Assembly: GCF_900113305.1 (NCBI RefSeq)
Contig: NZ_FOOW01000006.1
Coordinates: forward strand, 75,005-139,004
DNA from: Prevotella sp. KH2C16
GTDB taxonomy: Bacteria > Bacteroidota > Bacteroidia > Bacteroidales > Bacteroidaceae
Length of the DNA: 64,000 nt
Reading direction: 5' to 3'
Part shown: in pieces, positions 14,858 to 23,207 of the stretch
How the letters are laid out: every line of letters starts with the position of its first letter
Position numbering within the stretch: position 1 is the first letter of the stretch
The notes under the pieces: generated by a model
Databases searched by the model: none
The model's input: only the letters and a program-made list of their open reading frames with translations
Told to the model about the DNA's origin: nothing
Program-made: the position numbers and the translations under genes

Positions 14858-16555
14858 ATGGCAACAACAGAAGACAAGAAGATCATCTTCTCCATGGTGG
14901 GCGTGTCGAAGACCATCCCACAGAACCAGAAACAGATTCTGAAGAACATCTATCTCTCGTTTTTCTACGGAGCGAAGATAGGCATCATCGGCCTCAACGG
15001 CGCGGGAAAGTCCACGCTGATGAAGATTATAGCCGGCCTGGAACAGCCCACGCAGGGCGAGGTGGTATGGAGCCCGGGCTACTCCGTGGGCTACCTGCCG
15101 CAGGATCCGCCGCTCGACGATGAAAAGACGGTGATGGAGAATGTGCGGGAAGGCGTGCGCAAGGTGTACGACGCGCTGAAGGAATACGACGACATCAACG
15201 CCAAGTTCGGCATGGAGGAATACTACGGCGACCCCGACAAGATGGAGCAGCTCATGAAGCGACAGGCCGAAGTGCAGGACATCATCGACTCCACGGACGC
15301 CTGGAACATGGACTCCAAGCTCGAGCGAGCCATGGCCGCCCTGCGCTGTCCGCCCCCCGAGTGGCCCGTGAAGAACCTCTCGGGAGGTGAGCGGAGGCGC
15401 GTGGCTCTCTGCAAACTCCTCTTGCAGAAGCCCGATGTGCTGCTCCTCGACGAGCCCACCAATCACCTCGACGCCGAAAGCATCGACTGGCTGGAGCAAC
15501 ACCTGCAGCAGTATGAGGGCACGGTAATCGCCGTTACCCACGACCGCTACTTCCTCGACGATGTGAGCGAGTGGATTCTCGAGCTCGACCGGGGCGAGGG
15601 CATTCCCTGGAAGGGCAACTACTCCTCGTGGCTGGAGCAGAAGACCCGCCGCATGGAGCAGGAGGAGAAGACCGTCTCCAAGCGTCGCAAGACCCTCGAG
15701 CGCGAGCTGGAATGGGTGCGCATGGCACCCAAGGCACGACAGGCCAAGGGCAAGGCGCGCCTGAACTCCTATGAGCAGATGCTCAACGAGGAGCAGAAGG
15801 AGCGCGACGAGAAGCTCGAAATCTTCATCCCCAACGGCCCCCGACTGGGCAACAAGGTCATCGAGGCGCAGCATGTGAGCAAGGCCTTCGGCGAAAAAGT
15901 ACTCTTCAGCGACCTCAACTTCAGCCTCCCTCCCAACGGAATCGTGGGCGTGATAGGCCCCAACGGCGCCGGCAAGACTACCCTCTTCCGCCTCATCATG
16001 GGACTGGAGCAGCCCGACGGCGGCACCTTCGAGGTGGGCGAAACGGTGAAACTGGCGTATGTGGACCAGCAGCACAAGGACATCGACCCGCGGAAGAGCG
16101 TCTACGAGGTGGTGTCGCAGGGCAACGAGACCTTCCGCATGGGCAGCCGCGATGTGAACTCGCGCGCCTATCTCTCGCGCTTCAACTTCAGCGGAACCGA
16201 CCAGAACAAGCTCTGCGGCGTGCTCTCCGGCGGCGAGCGCAACCGCCTGCAACTGGCTTTGGCGCTGAAACAGGAGGGAAATGTGCTGCTGCTCGACGAA
16301 CCCACCAACGACATTGATGTCAACACGCTCCGCGCGCTGGAGGAAGGACTGGAGAGCTTTGCGGGCTGCGCCGTCGTCATCAGCCACGACCGCTGGTTCC
16401 TCGACCGCATCTGCACCCACATCCTGGCCTTCGAGGGCAACGGCGAAGTGGTCTATTTCGAGGGCGACTACTCGGAATATGAGATCAACAAGGCGCGCCG
16501 CCTCGGCAACGAGGAAATCAAGAAGACCCGCTATCGCAAGCTGATGGAGGACTAA
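14858..16555 (+). CDS. ettA: ABC-F translation factor, EttA-like
   Basis: The 565-residue soluble protein has two ABC domains and no membrane segments. The first has Walker A GLNGAGKST, signature LSGGERRR and Walker B LLLDEPTNHLD. The second has GPNGAGKTT, LSGGERNR and LLLDEPTNDID. A charged linker (about 240-320) contains the arm expected of EttA. EttA binds the ribosomal E site and gates entry into elongation according to ATP level. Length and the conserved start (MVGVSKTIPQNQKQILKNI) fit EttA rather than antibiotic-resistance ABC-F proteins. It is transcribed alone, followed by palindrome array A2. Confidence 0.93.
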   Translation: MATTEDKKIIFSMVGVSKTIPQNQKQILKNIYLSFFYGAKIGIIGLNGAGKSTLMKIIAGLEQPTQGEVVWSPGYSVGYLPQDPPLDDEKTVMENVREGVRKVYDALKEYDDINAKFGMEEYYGDPDKMEQLMKRQAEVQDIIDSTDAWNMDSKLERAMAALRCPPPEWPVKNLSGGERRRVALCKLLLQKPDVLLLDEPTNHLDAESIDWLEQHLQQYEGTVIAVTHDRYFLDDVSEWILELDRGEGIPWKGNYSSWLEQKTRRMEQEEKTVSKRRKTLERELEWVRMAPKARQAKGKARLNSYEQMLNEEQKERDEKLEIFIPNGPRLGNKVIEAQHVSKAFGEKVLFSDLNFSLPPNGIVGVIGPNGAGKTTLFRLIMGLEQPDGGTFEVGETVKLAYVDQQHKDIDPRKSVYEVVSQGNETFRMGSRDVNSRAYLSRFNFSGTDQNKLCGVLSGGERNRLQLALALKQEGNVLLLDEPTNDIDVNTLRALEEGLESFAGCAVVISHDRWFLDRICTHILAFEGNGEVVYFEGDYSEYEINKARRLGNEEIKKTRYRKLMED

Positions 16556-16618
16556 GGAGCAGCTGCCCTGCTGCCCCGTCGCCGCCTCGGGAGAACGCTT
16601 TTGCCGTCAGCGGCAGGA

Positions 16619-16679
16619 TTACAAACGGCGTGTAAGGAGATTACAAGCGGCGTGTAACACGATTACACGCCGCTTGTAA
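16619..16679. repeat. Palindrome array A2: three 17-nt units with 22-bp period
   Basis: TTACAAACGGCGTGTAA (16619-16635), TTACAAGCGGCGTGTAA (16641-16657) and inverted TTACACGCCGCTTGTAA (16663-16679), with 5-nt spacers. Layout is identical to A1 and the inverted unit has the same sequence as in A1. It is followed by a short T run and lies downstream of ettA, so it could also end that transcript. Confidence 0.9.
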
Positions 16680-16822
16680 CATTTTTGCCGATGGCTCCCC
16701 GCCGATCCTCTCGTATCGGGCAAAACACCCGGCAGCCGCCCGCAACAGCCGGACAGACCGCCGTCTGTACAGGCCGGGAAGGGCAAAAAAAGCACAAATA
16801 GCGTATATTTGTGCAAAATCTG

Positions 16823-16853
16823 TTTGTTTTCTGGTTTCTTTTTACTATCTTTG
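16823..16853 (+). promoter_or_regulatory. Promoter of the sodium-pump decarboxylase operon
   Basis: TTTG at 16823-16826 and TATCTTTG at 16846-16853, 19 nt apart, a full consensus match. The predicted start is near 16860, with a 5' UTR of about 54 nt. Confidence 0.75.
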
Positions 16854-16913
16854 AGGCAGGTTAGGAGGCATGTTCCGCCTCCATGCCACACACGAAGAAA
16901 ATCTGTCTGCTAT

Positions 16914-17858
16914 ATGAGGAAAACGATTTTTAGCGGTTGTCTGCTTCTCCTGGGAGTCCTGTCCTCGGCGGGGCAAGGAGCCTACAACATCAGGATCAAC
17001 GAGGTGATGACCTCCAACACGCAGAGCATCGTGGACGAATATGACCAGCACCTGCCTTGGATGGAACTCGTGAACACCTCCTACTCTACCTATGATGTGA
17101 GGGGAATGTTCATCACCACCAACCGAAAAGTGCTCGACAAGCACCTGACCGCACCGCAGCGCATCAGGCTCATGAGCGTCATCCCTGACAATGGGGAGGA
17201 GACCACCCTGAAGGCACGGCAGCATCTCGTGCTCTACCTTGCCTCCCATCCCGCCAAGGGCAGCAGCCACCTTTCGGCTCCCGTGAAGCCGCCGCTCTGG
17301 CTGGCTCTCTATGATGCCAACGGCACCGACCTCATCGACTCGGTATCCGTGCCGCCCCTCGCCCCCAACACGACCTACGCCCGCTATAACGACGGCGCAC
17401 GGAAGTGGGTGGTCAAAGCACCGGATGCCGTAACGCCGGACACGGAGAACTTCATTCAGGTTACCGAAAGCAAGGTGGCTAAGTGGAAGCGCGACGACCC
17501 GCACGGGCTTGCGCTCTCGCTGCTCTCCATGGGCATCGTCTTCGCCTGTCTCTCCCTGCTCTACCTCGTGTTCCGACTGTCAGGCTCCTACATGGAGCAC
17601 CGACACCGCATCAGCGAGGCCACGCGCAGCCATCCGCACCTCATGTCGCTGCTCAAGGCGGGCGAGAAGGTGGCGCAGACCGCCCACAAGACCACTGTCA
17701 TCCTGAAGGAAGGCCCCCAGACGGCCGGTATCGACAAGGAGGTGTACATCGCCGTAATCTCCATGGCGCTGCACGAATACCTCGAAAAGGCCCACGACAT
17801 GGAGAGCAACATTATCACCATCAAGCCTAAACACACCAGATGGAGCAACATAGGATAG
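16914..17858 (+). CDS. OadG-type decarboxylase gamma subunit with N-terminal lamin-tail domain
   Basis: The 314-residue protein has an unusual layout. After a signal peptide (about 1-22) comes a lamin-tail-like domain (about 25-180: IRINEVMTSNT, LPWMELVNTS, then a beta-rich stretch). A single membrane segment follows (about 198-220), then a short cytoplasmic tail typical of OadG. Classical OadG is about 85-120 residues and only anchors the complex. The extra domain would face the periplasm. The neighbours (biotin carrier, beta subunit) make the assignment to a sodium-translocating oxaloacetate or methylmalonyl-CoA decarboxylase firm. It is the first gene of a three-gene operon. Confidence 0.8.
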   Translation: MRKTIFSGCLLLLGVLSSAGQGAYNIRINEVMTSNTQSIVDEYDQHLPWMELVNTSYSTYDVRGMFITTNRKVLDKHLTAPQRIRLMSVIPDNGEETTLKARQHLVLYLASHPAKGSSHLSAPVKPPLWLALYDANGTDLIDSVSVPPLAPNTTYARYNDGARKWVVKAPDAVTPDTENFIQVTESKVAKWKRDDPHGLALSLLSMGIVFACLSLLYLVFRLSGSYMEHRHRISEATRSHPHLMSLLKAGEKVAQTAHKTTVILKEGPQTAGIDKEVYIAVISMALHEYLEKAHDMESNIITIKPKHTRWSNIG

Positions 17859-17889
17859 TAAACAAGACAGAAACAAACGATTTCCGACT

Positions 17890-18342
17890 ATGAAATATCA
17901 GTATAGAGTTCAGGGTGTCGACTACGAGGTAGACATCAAGGAGATAGAGGGTAGCATTGCCCGGGTGAGCGTGAACGGAGCAGACTTCGAGGTGGAGCTG
18001 CAGACTCCGGTAAGGCCCGTGAAGAAAACCGTGGTCATCGCAGCTCCGAAACCCGTCGAGAACCATGCCAACGACGGACTGGTGGACATGAAGCGGGACA
18101 CCGGCGCACGACAGAACGCCCCCATATCTGGCACCCCGGTGCTGGCCCCGCTCCCCGGCACGATAACCGCCGTCAAGGTCAGAATGGGTCAGACGGTAAA
18201 GCGGGGCGACACCGTCGTGGTGCTCGAGGCCATGAAGATGCAGAACAACATCGAGGCTGAGGCCGACGGCGTGATAACTTCCATCCCCGTCGCAGAGGGC
18301 GAAGCCGTGATGGAAGGCAATGTGCTCGTAACCATCGGATAA
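17890..18342 (+). CDS. Biotin carboxyl-carrier subunit of a sodium-pumping decarboxylase
   Basis: The 150-residue protein has a biotinyl domain at about 80-150 with the biotin-accepting Lys116 in EAMKM. It is preceded by an N-terminal beta-rich segment (MKYQYRVQGVDYEV) and a flexible linker. It carries the carboxyl group from the carboxyltransferase (alpha) to the membrane beta subunit. Biotinyl domains also occur in acyl-CoA carboxylases, but the flanking OadG and beta genes show its role here. It lies 31 nt after the gamma subunit. Confidence 0.92.
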   Translation: MKYQYRVQGVDYEVDIKEIEGSIARVSVNGADFEVELQTPVRPVKKTVVIAAPKPVENHANDGLVDMKRDTGARQNAPISGTPVLAPLPGTITAVKVRMGQTVKRGDTVVVLEAMKMQNNIEAEADGVITSIPVAEGEAVMEGNVLVTIG

Positions 18343-18374
18343 AGTCATTCAACCTAAAAAACAATTCTCCGCCT

Positions 18375-19532
18375 ATGGGTTTCTGGGATTTAATAGCAAA
18401 CAACTTCAACGACTTCCTCACTTACACGGGCTTCGCCAACGCCACGGTGGGAAATCTCATCATGATATTGGTGGGCGGCCTCTTCATCTGGCTGGCCATC
18501 CGGCACGACTTCGAACCGCTGCTCCTCGTGCCGATAGGGCTCGGCATCATCCTGGGCAACATTCCCTTCCGGGCCGACGCGGGACTGGAGATCGGACTGT
18601 ATGAGGACAACTCCGTGCTGAACATCTTCTATCAGGGCGTGCGGCAGGGCTGGTATCCGCCGCTCGTGTTCCTCGGCATCGGAGCCATGACCGACTTCTC
18701 GGCCCTGATCAGCAACCCGAAGCTGATCCTGATAGGAGCCGCAGCCCAGTTCGGAATCTTCGGAGCCTACATGATAGCCCTGCTCTTAGGGTTTGAACCG
18801 AACCAGGCCGCCGGCATCGCCATCATCGGCGGCGCCGACGGACCTACCGCCATATTCCTCTCGTCGAAGCTGAGCCCCAACCTCATGGGAGCCATCGCCG
18901 TGTGCGCCTACTCCTACATGGCTCTCGTACCGGTAATCCAGCCGCCCCTGATGCGCCTCCTCACCACGAAGAAAGAGCGTGTCATCAAGATGAAGCCGTC
19001 GCGTACGGTGAGCCAGACCGAAAGGATTATCTTCCCCATTGCCGGCCTGCTGCTCACCACCTTCATCGTGCCCTCCGGACTGCCGCTGCTCGGCATGCTC
19101 TTCCTGGGCAACCTGCTGAAGGAGAGCGGCAAGACCACACGGCTGGCCAAGACGGCCGGCTCGGCACTCAACGACATCGTCGTCATCCTGCTGGGGCTCA
19201 CCGTAGGCTGCTCCACGCAGGCCTCCGAGTTCCTCACCGTCGACACCATCAAGATATTCCTGCTGGGAGCGCTGGCCTTCATCATCGCCACTTGCAGTGG
19301 CGTGCTCTTCGTGAAGTTCATGAACCTGTTCCTCGCCAAGGGCAAGAAGATGAACCCCCTCATCGGTAATGCCGGCGTGAGTGCCGTGCCGATGGCAGCG
19401 CGCATCTCCAACAACCTCGGTCTTCAGTACGACCGCCACAACTTTCTGCTCATGCATGCCATGGGTCCGAATGTGGCGGGAGTCATCGGGTCGGCCGTGG
19501 CAGCCGGTGCCCTGTTGGGGTTCCTGAGCTAA
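18375..19532 (+). CDS. Sodium-ion-translocating decarboxylase beta subunit
   Basis: The 385-residue integral membrane protein has about nine hydrophobic segments. It carries the beta-subunit signatures GGADGPTAIF, with the Asp essential in oxaloacetate decarboxylase beta, and the later NAGVSAVPMAAR and NFLLMHAMGPNVAG. It decarboxylates carboxybiotin and pumps sodium outward. In Bacteroidales it usually serves methylmalonyl-CoA decarboxylation in the succinate-propionate route. The carboxyltransferase (alpha) gene expected in the same operon is missing here. A strong hairpin follows at 19552. Confidence 0.94.
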   Translation: MGFWDLIANNFNDFLTYTGFANATVGNLIMILVGGLFIWLAIRHDFEPLLLVPIGLGIILGNIPFRADAGLEIGLYEDNSVLNIFYQGVRQGWYPPLVFLGIGAMTDFSALISNPKLILIGAAAQFGIFGAYMIALLLGFEPNQAAGIAIIGGADGPTAIFLSSKLSPNLMGAIAVCAYSYMALVPVIQPPLMRLLTTKKERVIKMKPSRTVSQTERIIFPIAGLLLTTFIVPSGLPLLGMLFLGNLLKESGKTTRLAKTAGSALNDIVVILLGLTVGCSTQASEFLTVDTIKIFLLGALAFIIATCSGVLFVKFMNLFLAKGKKMNPLIGNAGVSAVPMAARISNNLGLQYDRHNFLLMHAMGPNVAGVIGSAVAAGALLGFLS

Positions 19533-19551
19533 GAAAAGACATTGAGACACG

Positions 19552-19588
19552 CAATCCTCCCCTGAACGCTTGGTTCAGGGGAGGATTG
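19552..19588. terminator. Terminator hairpin between convergent genes
   Basis: Perfect 16-bp stem (arms 19552-19567 and 19573-19588, loop GCTTG) between the plus-strand beta subunit and the minus-strand hybrid regulator. It can stop transcription from both sides. Confidence 0.8.
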
Positions 19589-19636
19589 TCATTTATGAGG
19601 CGACGACGGGAAAGACCTTCTTCCTATCCTTGCCGG

Positions 19637-22471
19637 TTACACATTCTTGCGGTATTGATTGGGCGTGATGCCCACGACTTGCTTGAAGATGCGGCTGAAA
19701 TAGGCCTGGTCGGTGAAACCGCAGCACATGGCGACCTCGTTGATGGAGAATTCCGGCCGGCGCTTGAGCTGCTGCCGGGCGTAGTCTATGCGTATCTTCA
19801 TGACATAGTCGTTCAGCGTCTCGCCCGTCAGGTCTACTATCTTGCGGCGCAGGGTGCGCTGGCTCATGAAGAGTTTCTGCGCCAGTTCCTCCAGGTCTAT
19901 CACGCAGGTGCGCATCTGGTCGTAGATTATGTTCGTGAAGCGAGATATGAAGTCGATGTCTTCCCTCGATATGTCGGGCTTCACCTCGCTCAGTTCATGC
20001 GAGGCGAGGAGGAACTTCTCCTGCAGCATGCGCCGCTCGTTGAAGATGGCATCGATGCGCAGAAGCAACTCGTTGGCACTGAACGGCTTGAAGATATAGG
20101 CATTCGCGCCCGCCTTCAGGCCCTCCTCGAGGTCGCCCTGAGTGGTCTTTGCCGTGATGATAATGATGGGAATGGTGTTCGTTGACTCGTTGGCGCGGAT
20201 GCGGCGGCACAGCTCCAGTCCGTCGACACCCGGCATCATGAGGTCGGTGAGGATGAGGTCGGGCAGCAGGTCGGCGGCCTTCCGCAACCCCTCCTCGCCG
20301 TTGGCGGCATAGGCCACGCTGTACTCCCCGGGAATCAACTCCCCTATATAGTGCGCCACATCGGCGTTGTCCTCCACGACGAGAATCTGTATCGGGCGGT
20401 CGCCTCCCTTCTCCCTGTCCTCGGGATAGTCGGGCTCTTCCGTCCCGACGGTCAGGGGCGGCCGTACCGACGGCTGTTCCTCCAACGGCTTCCAGCTTCC
20501 CGTGCCGTGCCTGCGAGGCAGGAGGACGGTGAAGGTCGACCCCTTGCCGGGCTCGCTCTCCACCCGGATGGTTCCCTTCATGGCCTTCACGAGCTGGTAG
20601 ACCAGCGAGAGGCCAACGCCGGTGCCGATGTGCGTGCTCTCGGTGTCGGCCTCGAAGAAGGGTTCGAACACACGCCCCTTCACCTCCTCGGACATGCCGA
20701 TGCCGTCGTCGGCCACCTCGATTTGGAAGTCAGGCCCCTGTTTCTTGCACGAGACGATGATGCTGCCCCGCGGACTGGTGAACTTCACGGCGTTGGAAAT
20801 CAGGTTGCGCATGATCTTTTCCAGGTAATCGGGCACAATATCCATCTTCACATCATTTTCATTAGGCAGAAAGAGCATCGATATATTCTTGGCCCGGGCG
20901 AGCTGGAGGTTCTCCTCTATAATCATATGGAGGTATGGCACGGCGTTGCCCGTATGCCAATCGGCCTCCCCGACCTCTGACTTCACCTTGCTGATGTCAA
21001 GCAACTGGTTGACTAGCGTCAGTAATGAGCGCCCCTGCCTCACAATCATTTCTCCGGCCTTATGTATCGCGCCGAGGTCGGTTGTCTGCCCAACGGCCAA
21101 CTGCTCGCCCTCGCCCAGAATCACGGTAAGCGGCGTCCGGAACTCGTGGGTTATGTTCGTGAAGAAGCGTTCGCGGACTTCGCTCATCTGATGAACAACC
21201 CGCGTCTTCTGCCGGCGTACCCTCAAGAGATACCAGAGCTGAAGGATGACGGCCACCAGCAGCACGAGGATGACGATGAAAGCTGCCAGCACGATGTCCT
21301 TCACCTTACTCCGAGCCTTGATGGAGGCCGTGGCAAGCTTGATTTCCTGCTGCTTCTTGCTCCGCTCGAAGCTGATGCGGAGGTTCTGGATACGATTCAG
21401 GTTGGCAACATTCACCACGCTGTCCTTATAAAGATGAGCCAGACGCTGCTCCTCGAAGGCTCTCTTGTAGTTGCCCTGACTGTCGTAGAGCTTTCCGTAG
21501 AGCTCGTGCACGGCATGCAGGTGCTCGTTGGAATGAATCTGCTCGGCCACGCTGTCGGCCCTGTCCAGATAGCGGCCGGCCGTGGCGAGGTCGCCTTTAC
21601 TCAGATAGACGCGCCCGAGGGCGATGCACGACTCCAGCCAGTGCCACTTGTCGGGGTCGTTCTCCATGATGGCATATGCCTGCCTGTACTCCCGGATTGC
21701 CTTCTCCAGCTCCCAGTCCTTCTCGTAAAGCTGACCGAAGGCGTTATGGTTGAGCGACACTCCCAGCTTCGATCCGGCCAGCGTATTGTATTCCAGCGAC
21801 TTGCGATAGTAGTACCACGCCGAGTCGGTCTGTCCCCTCGTCTCCTTGATAGCGCCGATGTTGGCATAGTTGATGGCCTGGCCGAGCGAACTTCCAAGCA
21901 ACCGCTCACCCTCCAGCGAGAGGCGGAAAACGCTGTCGGCCGACTCCAGGTTGCCCGCCGTGAGATACACATTGCCCAGCCCGTTGAGGGATACCACGCG
22001 ATACTTGTGCATGATCTGCGAGGCCTGGTCGCTGTATTCCATCGACAGGTTGAGTGCCTTGATGTGATAGGCGGAGGCCTCGTCGAGGATGCCCATGCGC
22101 CGGAAGGAGGTGCCGATGCCGTTCAAGGCAAGGATGGCTTCCACGGTGTCGCGGGCCTTCTCTGCCAGTTGCAGCTCCTGGTTGTGATAGCGTATGGAAC
22201 GGGAGAAGTTGCTCGCCTCGCGATACAGCTTCCCCAACTGGCGCAGGGTGGCCTCCTGATAGAGAATGTTTCCCTCCCGCTGATAGCCCCTGAGCATCTC
22301 CTGCAGTCGCACGGTGTCGTTACAGGCCATGACGATACTGTCAGCCTCGAGGCGCTCCGACTCCGAAGGACCCGGGGCGTCTTTCTTATCCGCGCACCCC
22401 GCAGCATAAAGCGCAAGGAATACGCAGAGCAGGCTGCACAGCAGTTTGGGGTGCCTCATTCGTATTTCCAT
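19637..22471 (-). CDS. Hybrid two-component regulator: TPR sensor, histidine kinase, receiver, AraC output
   Basis: One-protein signalling system of 944 residues. An N-terminal lipoprotein-like signal (AAGC, Cys26) is followed by TPR repeats (about 60-370) and a membrane segment (about 400-425). Next come a HisKA domain with HEFRTPL and phospho-acceptor His442, an ATPase domain (NLISNAVKF, DDGIGM, GTGVGLSL) and a receiver with Asp743 in LTDLMMPGVDG. An AraC-type DNA-binding domain (about 845-944) ends it. Typical Bacteroidetes hybrids regulate a neighbouring nutrient operon. This one uses TPRs rather than a Y_Y_Y propeller, so its ligand is probably not an oligosaccharide bound in the classical way. 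The target operon is not evident. Confidence 0.9.
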   Translation of the reverse strand: MEIRMRHPKLLCSLLCVFLALYAAGCADKKDAPGPSESERLEADSIVMACNDTVRLQEMLRGYQREGNILYQEATLRQLGKLYREASNFSRSIRYHNQELQLAEKARDTVEAILALNGIGTSFRRMGILDEASAYHIKALNLSMEYSDQASQIMHKYRVVSLNGLGNVYLTAGNLESADSVFRLSLEGERLLGSSLGQAINYANIGAIKETRGQTDSAWYYYRKSLEYNTLAGSKLGVSLNHNAFGQLYEKDWELEKAIREYRQAYAIMENDPDKWHWLESCIALGRVYLSKGDLATAGRYLDRADSVAEQIHSNEHLHAVHELYGKLYDSQGNYKRAFEEQRLAHLYKDSVVNVANLNRIQNLRISFERSKKQQEIKLATASIKARSKVKDIVLAAFIVILVLLVAVILQLWYLLRVRRQKTRVVHQMSEVRERFFTNITHEFRTPLTVILGEGEQLAVGQTTDLGAIHKAGEMIVRQGRSLLTLVNQLLDISKVKSEVGEADWHTGNAVPYLHMIIEENLQLARAKNISMLFLPNENDVKMDIVPDYLEKIMRNLISNAVKFTSPRGSIIVSCKKQGPDFQIEVADDGIGMSEEVKGRVFEPFFEADTESTHIGTGVGLSLVYQLVKAMKGTIRVESEPGKGSTFTVLLPRRHGTGSWKPLEEQPSVRPPLTVGTEEPDYPEDREKGGDRPIQILVVEDNADVAHYIGELIPGEYSVAYAANGEEGLRKAADLLPDLILTDLMMPGVDGLELCRRIRANESTNTIPIIIITAKTTQGDLEEGLKAGANAYIFKPFSANELLLRIDAIFNERRMLQEKFLLASHELSEVKPDISREDIDFISRFTNIIYDQMRTCVIDLEELAQKLFMSQRTLRRKIVDLTGETLNDYVMKIRIDYARQQLKRRPEFSINEVAMCCGFTDQAYFSRIFKQVVGITPNQYRKNV

Positions 22472-22542
22472 AGGCTCTTTCGCAAATCAATATGCTTTAA
22501 GACAGAGTTATATATATTACCTGTACAAAGCGTTGTTGTTTA

Positions 22543-22550
22543 CAAAGATA
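22543..22550 (-). promoter_or_regulatory. -7 box of the hybrid regulator gene
   Basis: Minus-strand TATCTTTG, 72 nt upstream of the start codon. No clear -33 element. Confidence 0.5.
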
Positions 22551-22779
22551 AGAAAATAAATTAAACATGGCACTTCTTTTTCAAGAAAAAATACGAAAAA
22601 ACATTCAAAACTCCGTGAACGGGAGTTTTAGTCTATAAAGCATTTTGACTTCTCAACTGCTTGGTTATCATACTGTTTTAGTGTTTTTGTGGCCGAATAT
22701 TACAAAAACCAGAGAGCAGATTGTCAACTATTCACAAAATATTGTCCGTATTTTGCAAGCCGGCCGCAAAATTAATTCC

Positions 22780-23088
22780 TATTTTTGCCCTCGTAAATAA
22801 GATCTGCTCACTACTGACTAAAGGATATATGACAAATGAAAGTATACTTACCCCTGGCGGGACAAGATGACAATGGGAAGGAGAAATCTGACAAATAGGC
22901 GTCAACTGAAAGGGAACTATTGTTTATATATATTATAATTTTAGAGTATATCAAAAAAACTTTTACCAAAGGTAAATGACTGGATTGTGAAATCAGGTCG
23001 CCTTGTTCTTTTAATGACTATTATTATCATCGTGATGGTGAATTTCCGCAACCCCGGATTTTATTCCCCCCGGGGTTGCTGCTTTTTT
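22780..23088 (+). promoter_or_regulatory. Orphan leader-like transcript unit ending in a strong terminator
   Basis: A plus-strand -7 box TATTTTTG at 22780-22787 is followed by about 290 nt that end in a strong terminator. Two tiny ATGA-coupled frames (13 and 23 codons, from about 22829) come first. Next is a TTACC-AAA-GGTAA inverted repeat near 22968. The last frame starts at 23014 with MTIIIIVMV and runs into the terminator stem GCAACCCCGG/CCGGGGTTGC (23048-23079, then TTTTTT). A run of branched-chain codons abutting a terminator is the form of an ilv- or thr-type attenuator. However, no plus-strand biosynthetic gene follows, so it is either an orphan leader or a stand-alone small RNA. Confidence 0.4.
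23048..23088 (+). terminator. Rho-independent terminator of the orphan leader
   Basis: 10-bp GC-rich stem GCAACCCCGG/CCGGGGTTGC with a 12-nt loop, then TGC and a run of six T. Confidence 0.85.
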
Positions 23089-23207
23089 ATTCCAGAAAGA
23101 AAAGGAAAAGATCCGACTACTGAATTGCAGCCATGCTGAACACCACGATCCGGCCGAACAGGAGTCTCTGCCTGCAGCGGCAAGCCCCTATGAAAGGGAG
23201 TAGCCGG

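Noticed and set aside
14813-16420. Long minus-strand open frame (535 codons) opposite ettA
   Set aside because: Low-complexity Leu/Val/Ala-rich translation typical of an antisense shadow; ettA is certain on the other strand.
21062-22564. 500-codon plus-strand frame opposite the hybrid regulator
   Set aside because: Antisense of the TPR and kinase region, with no domain signal.
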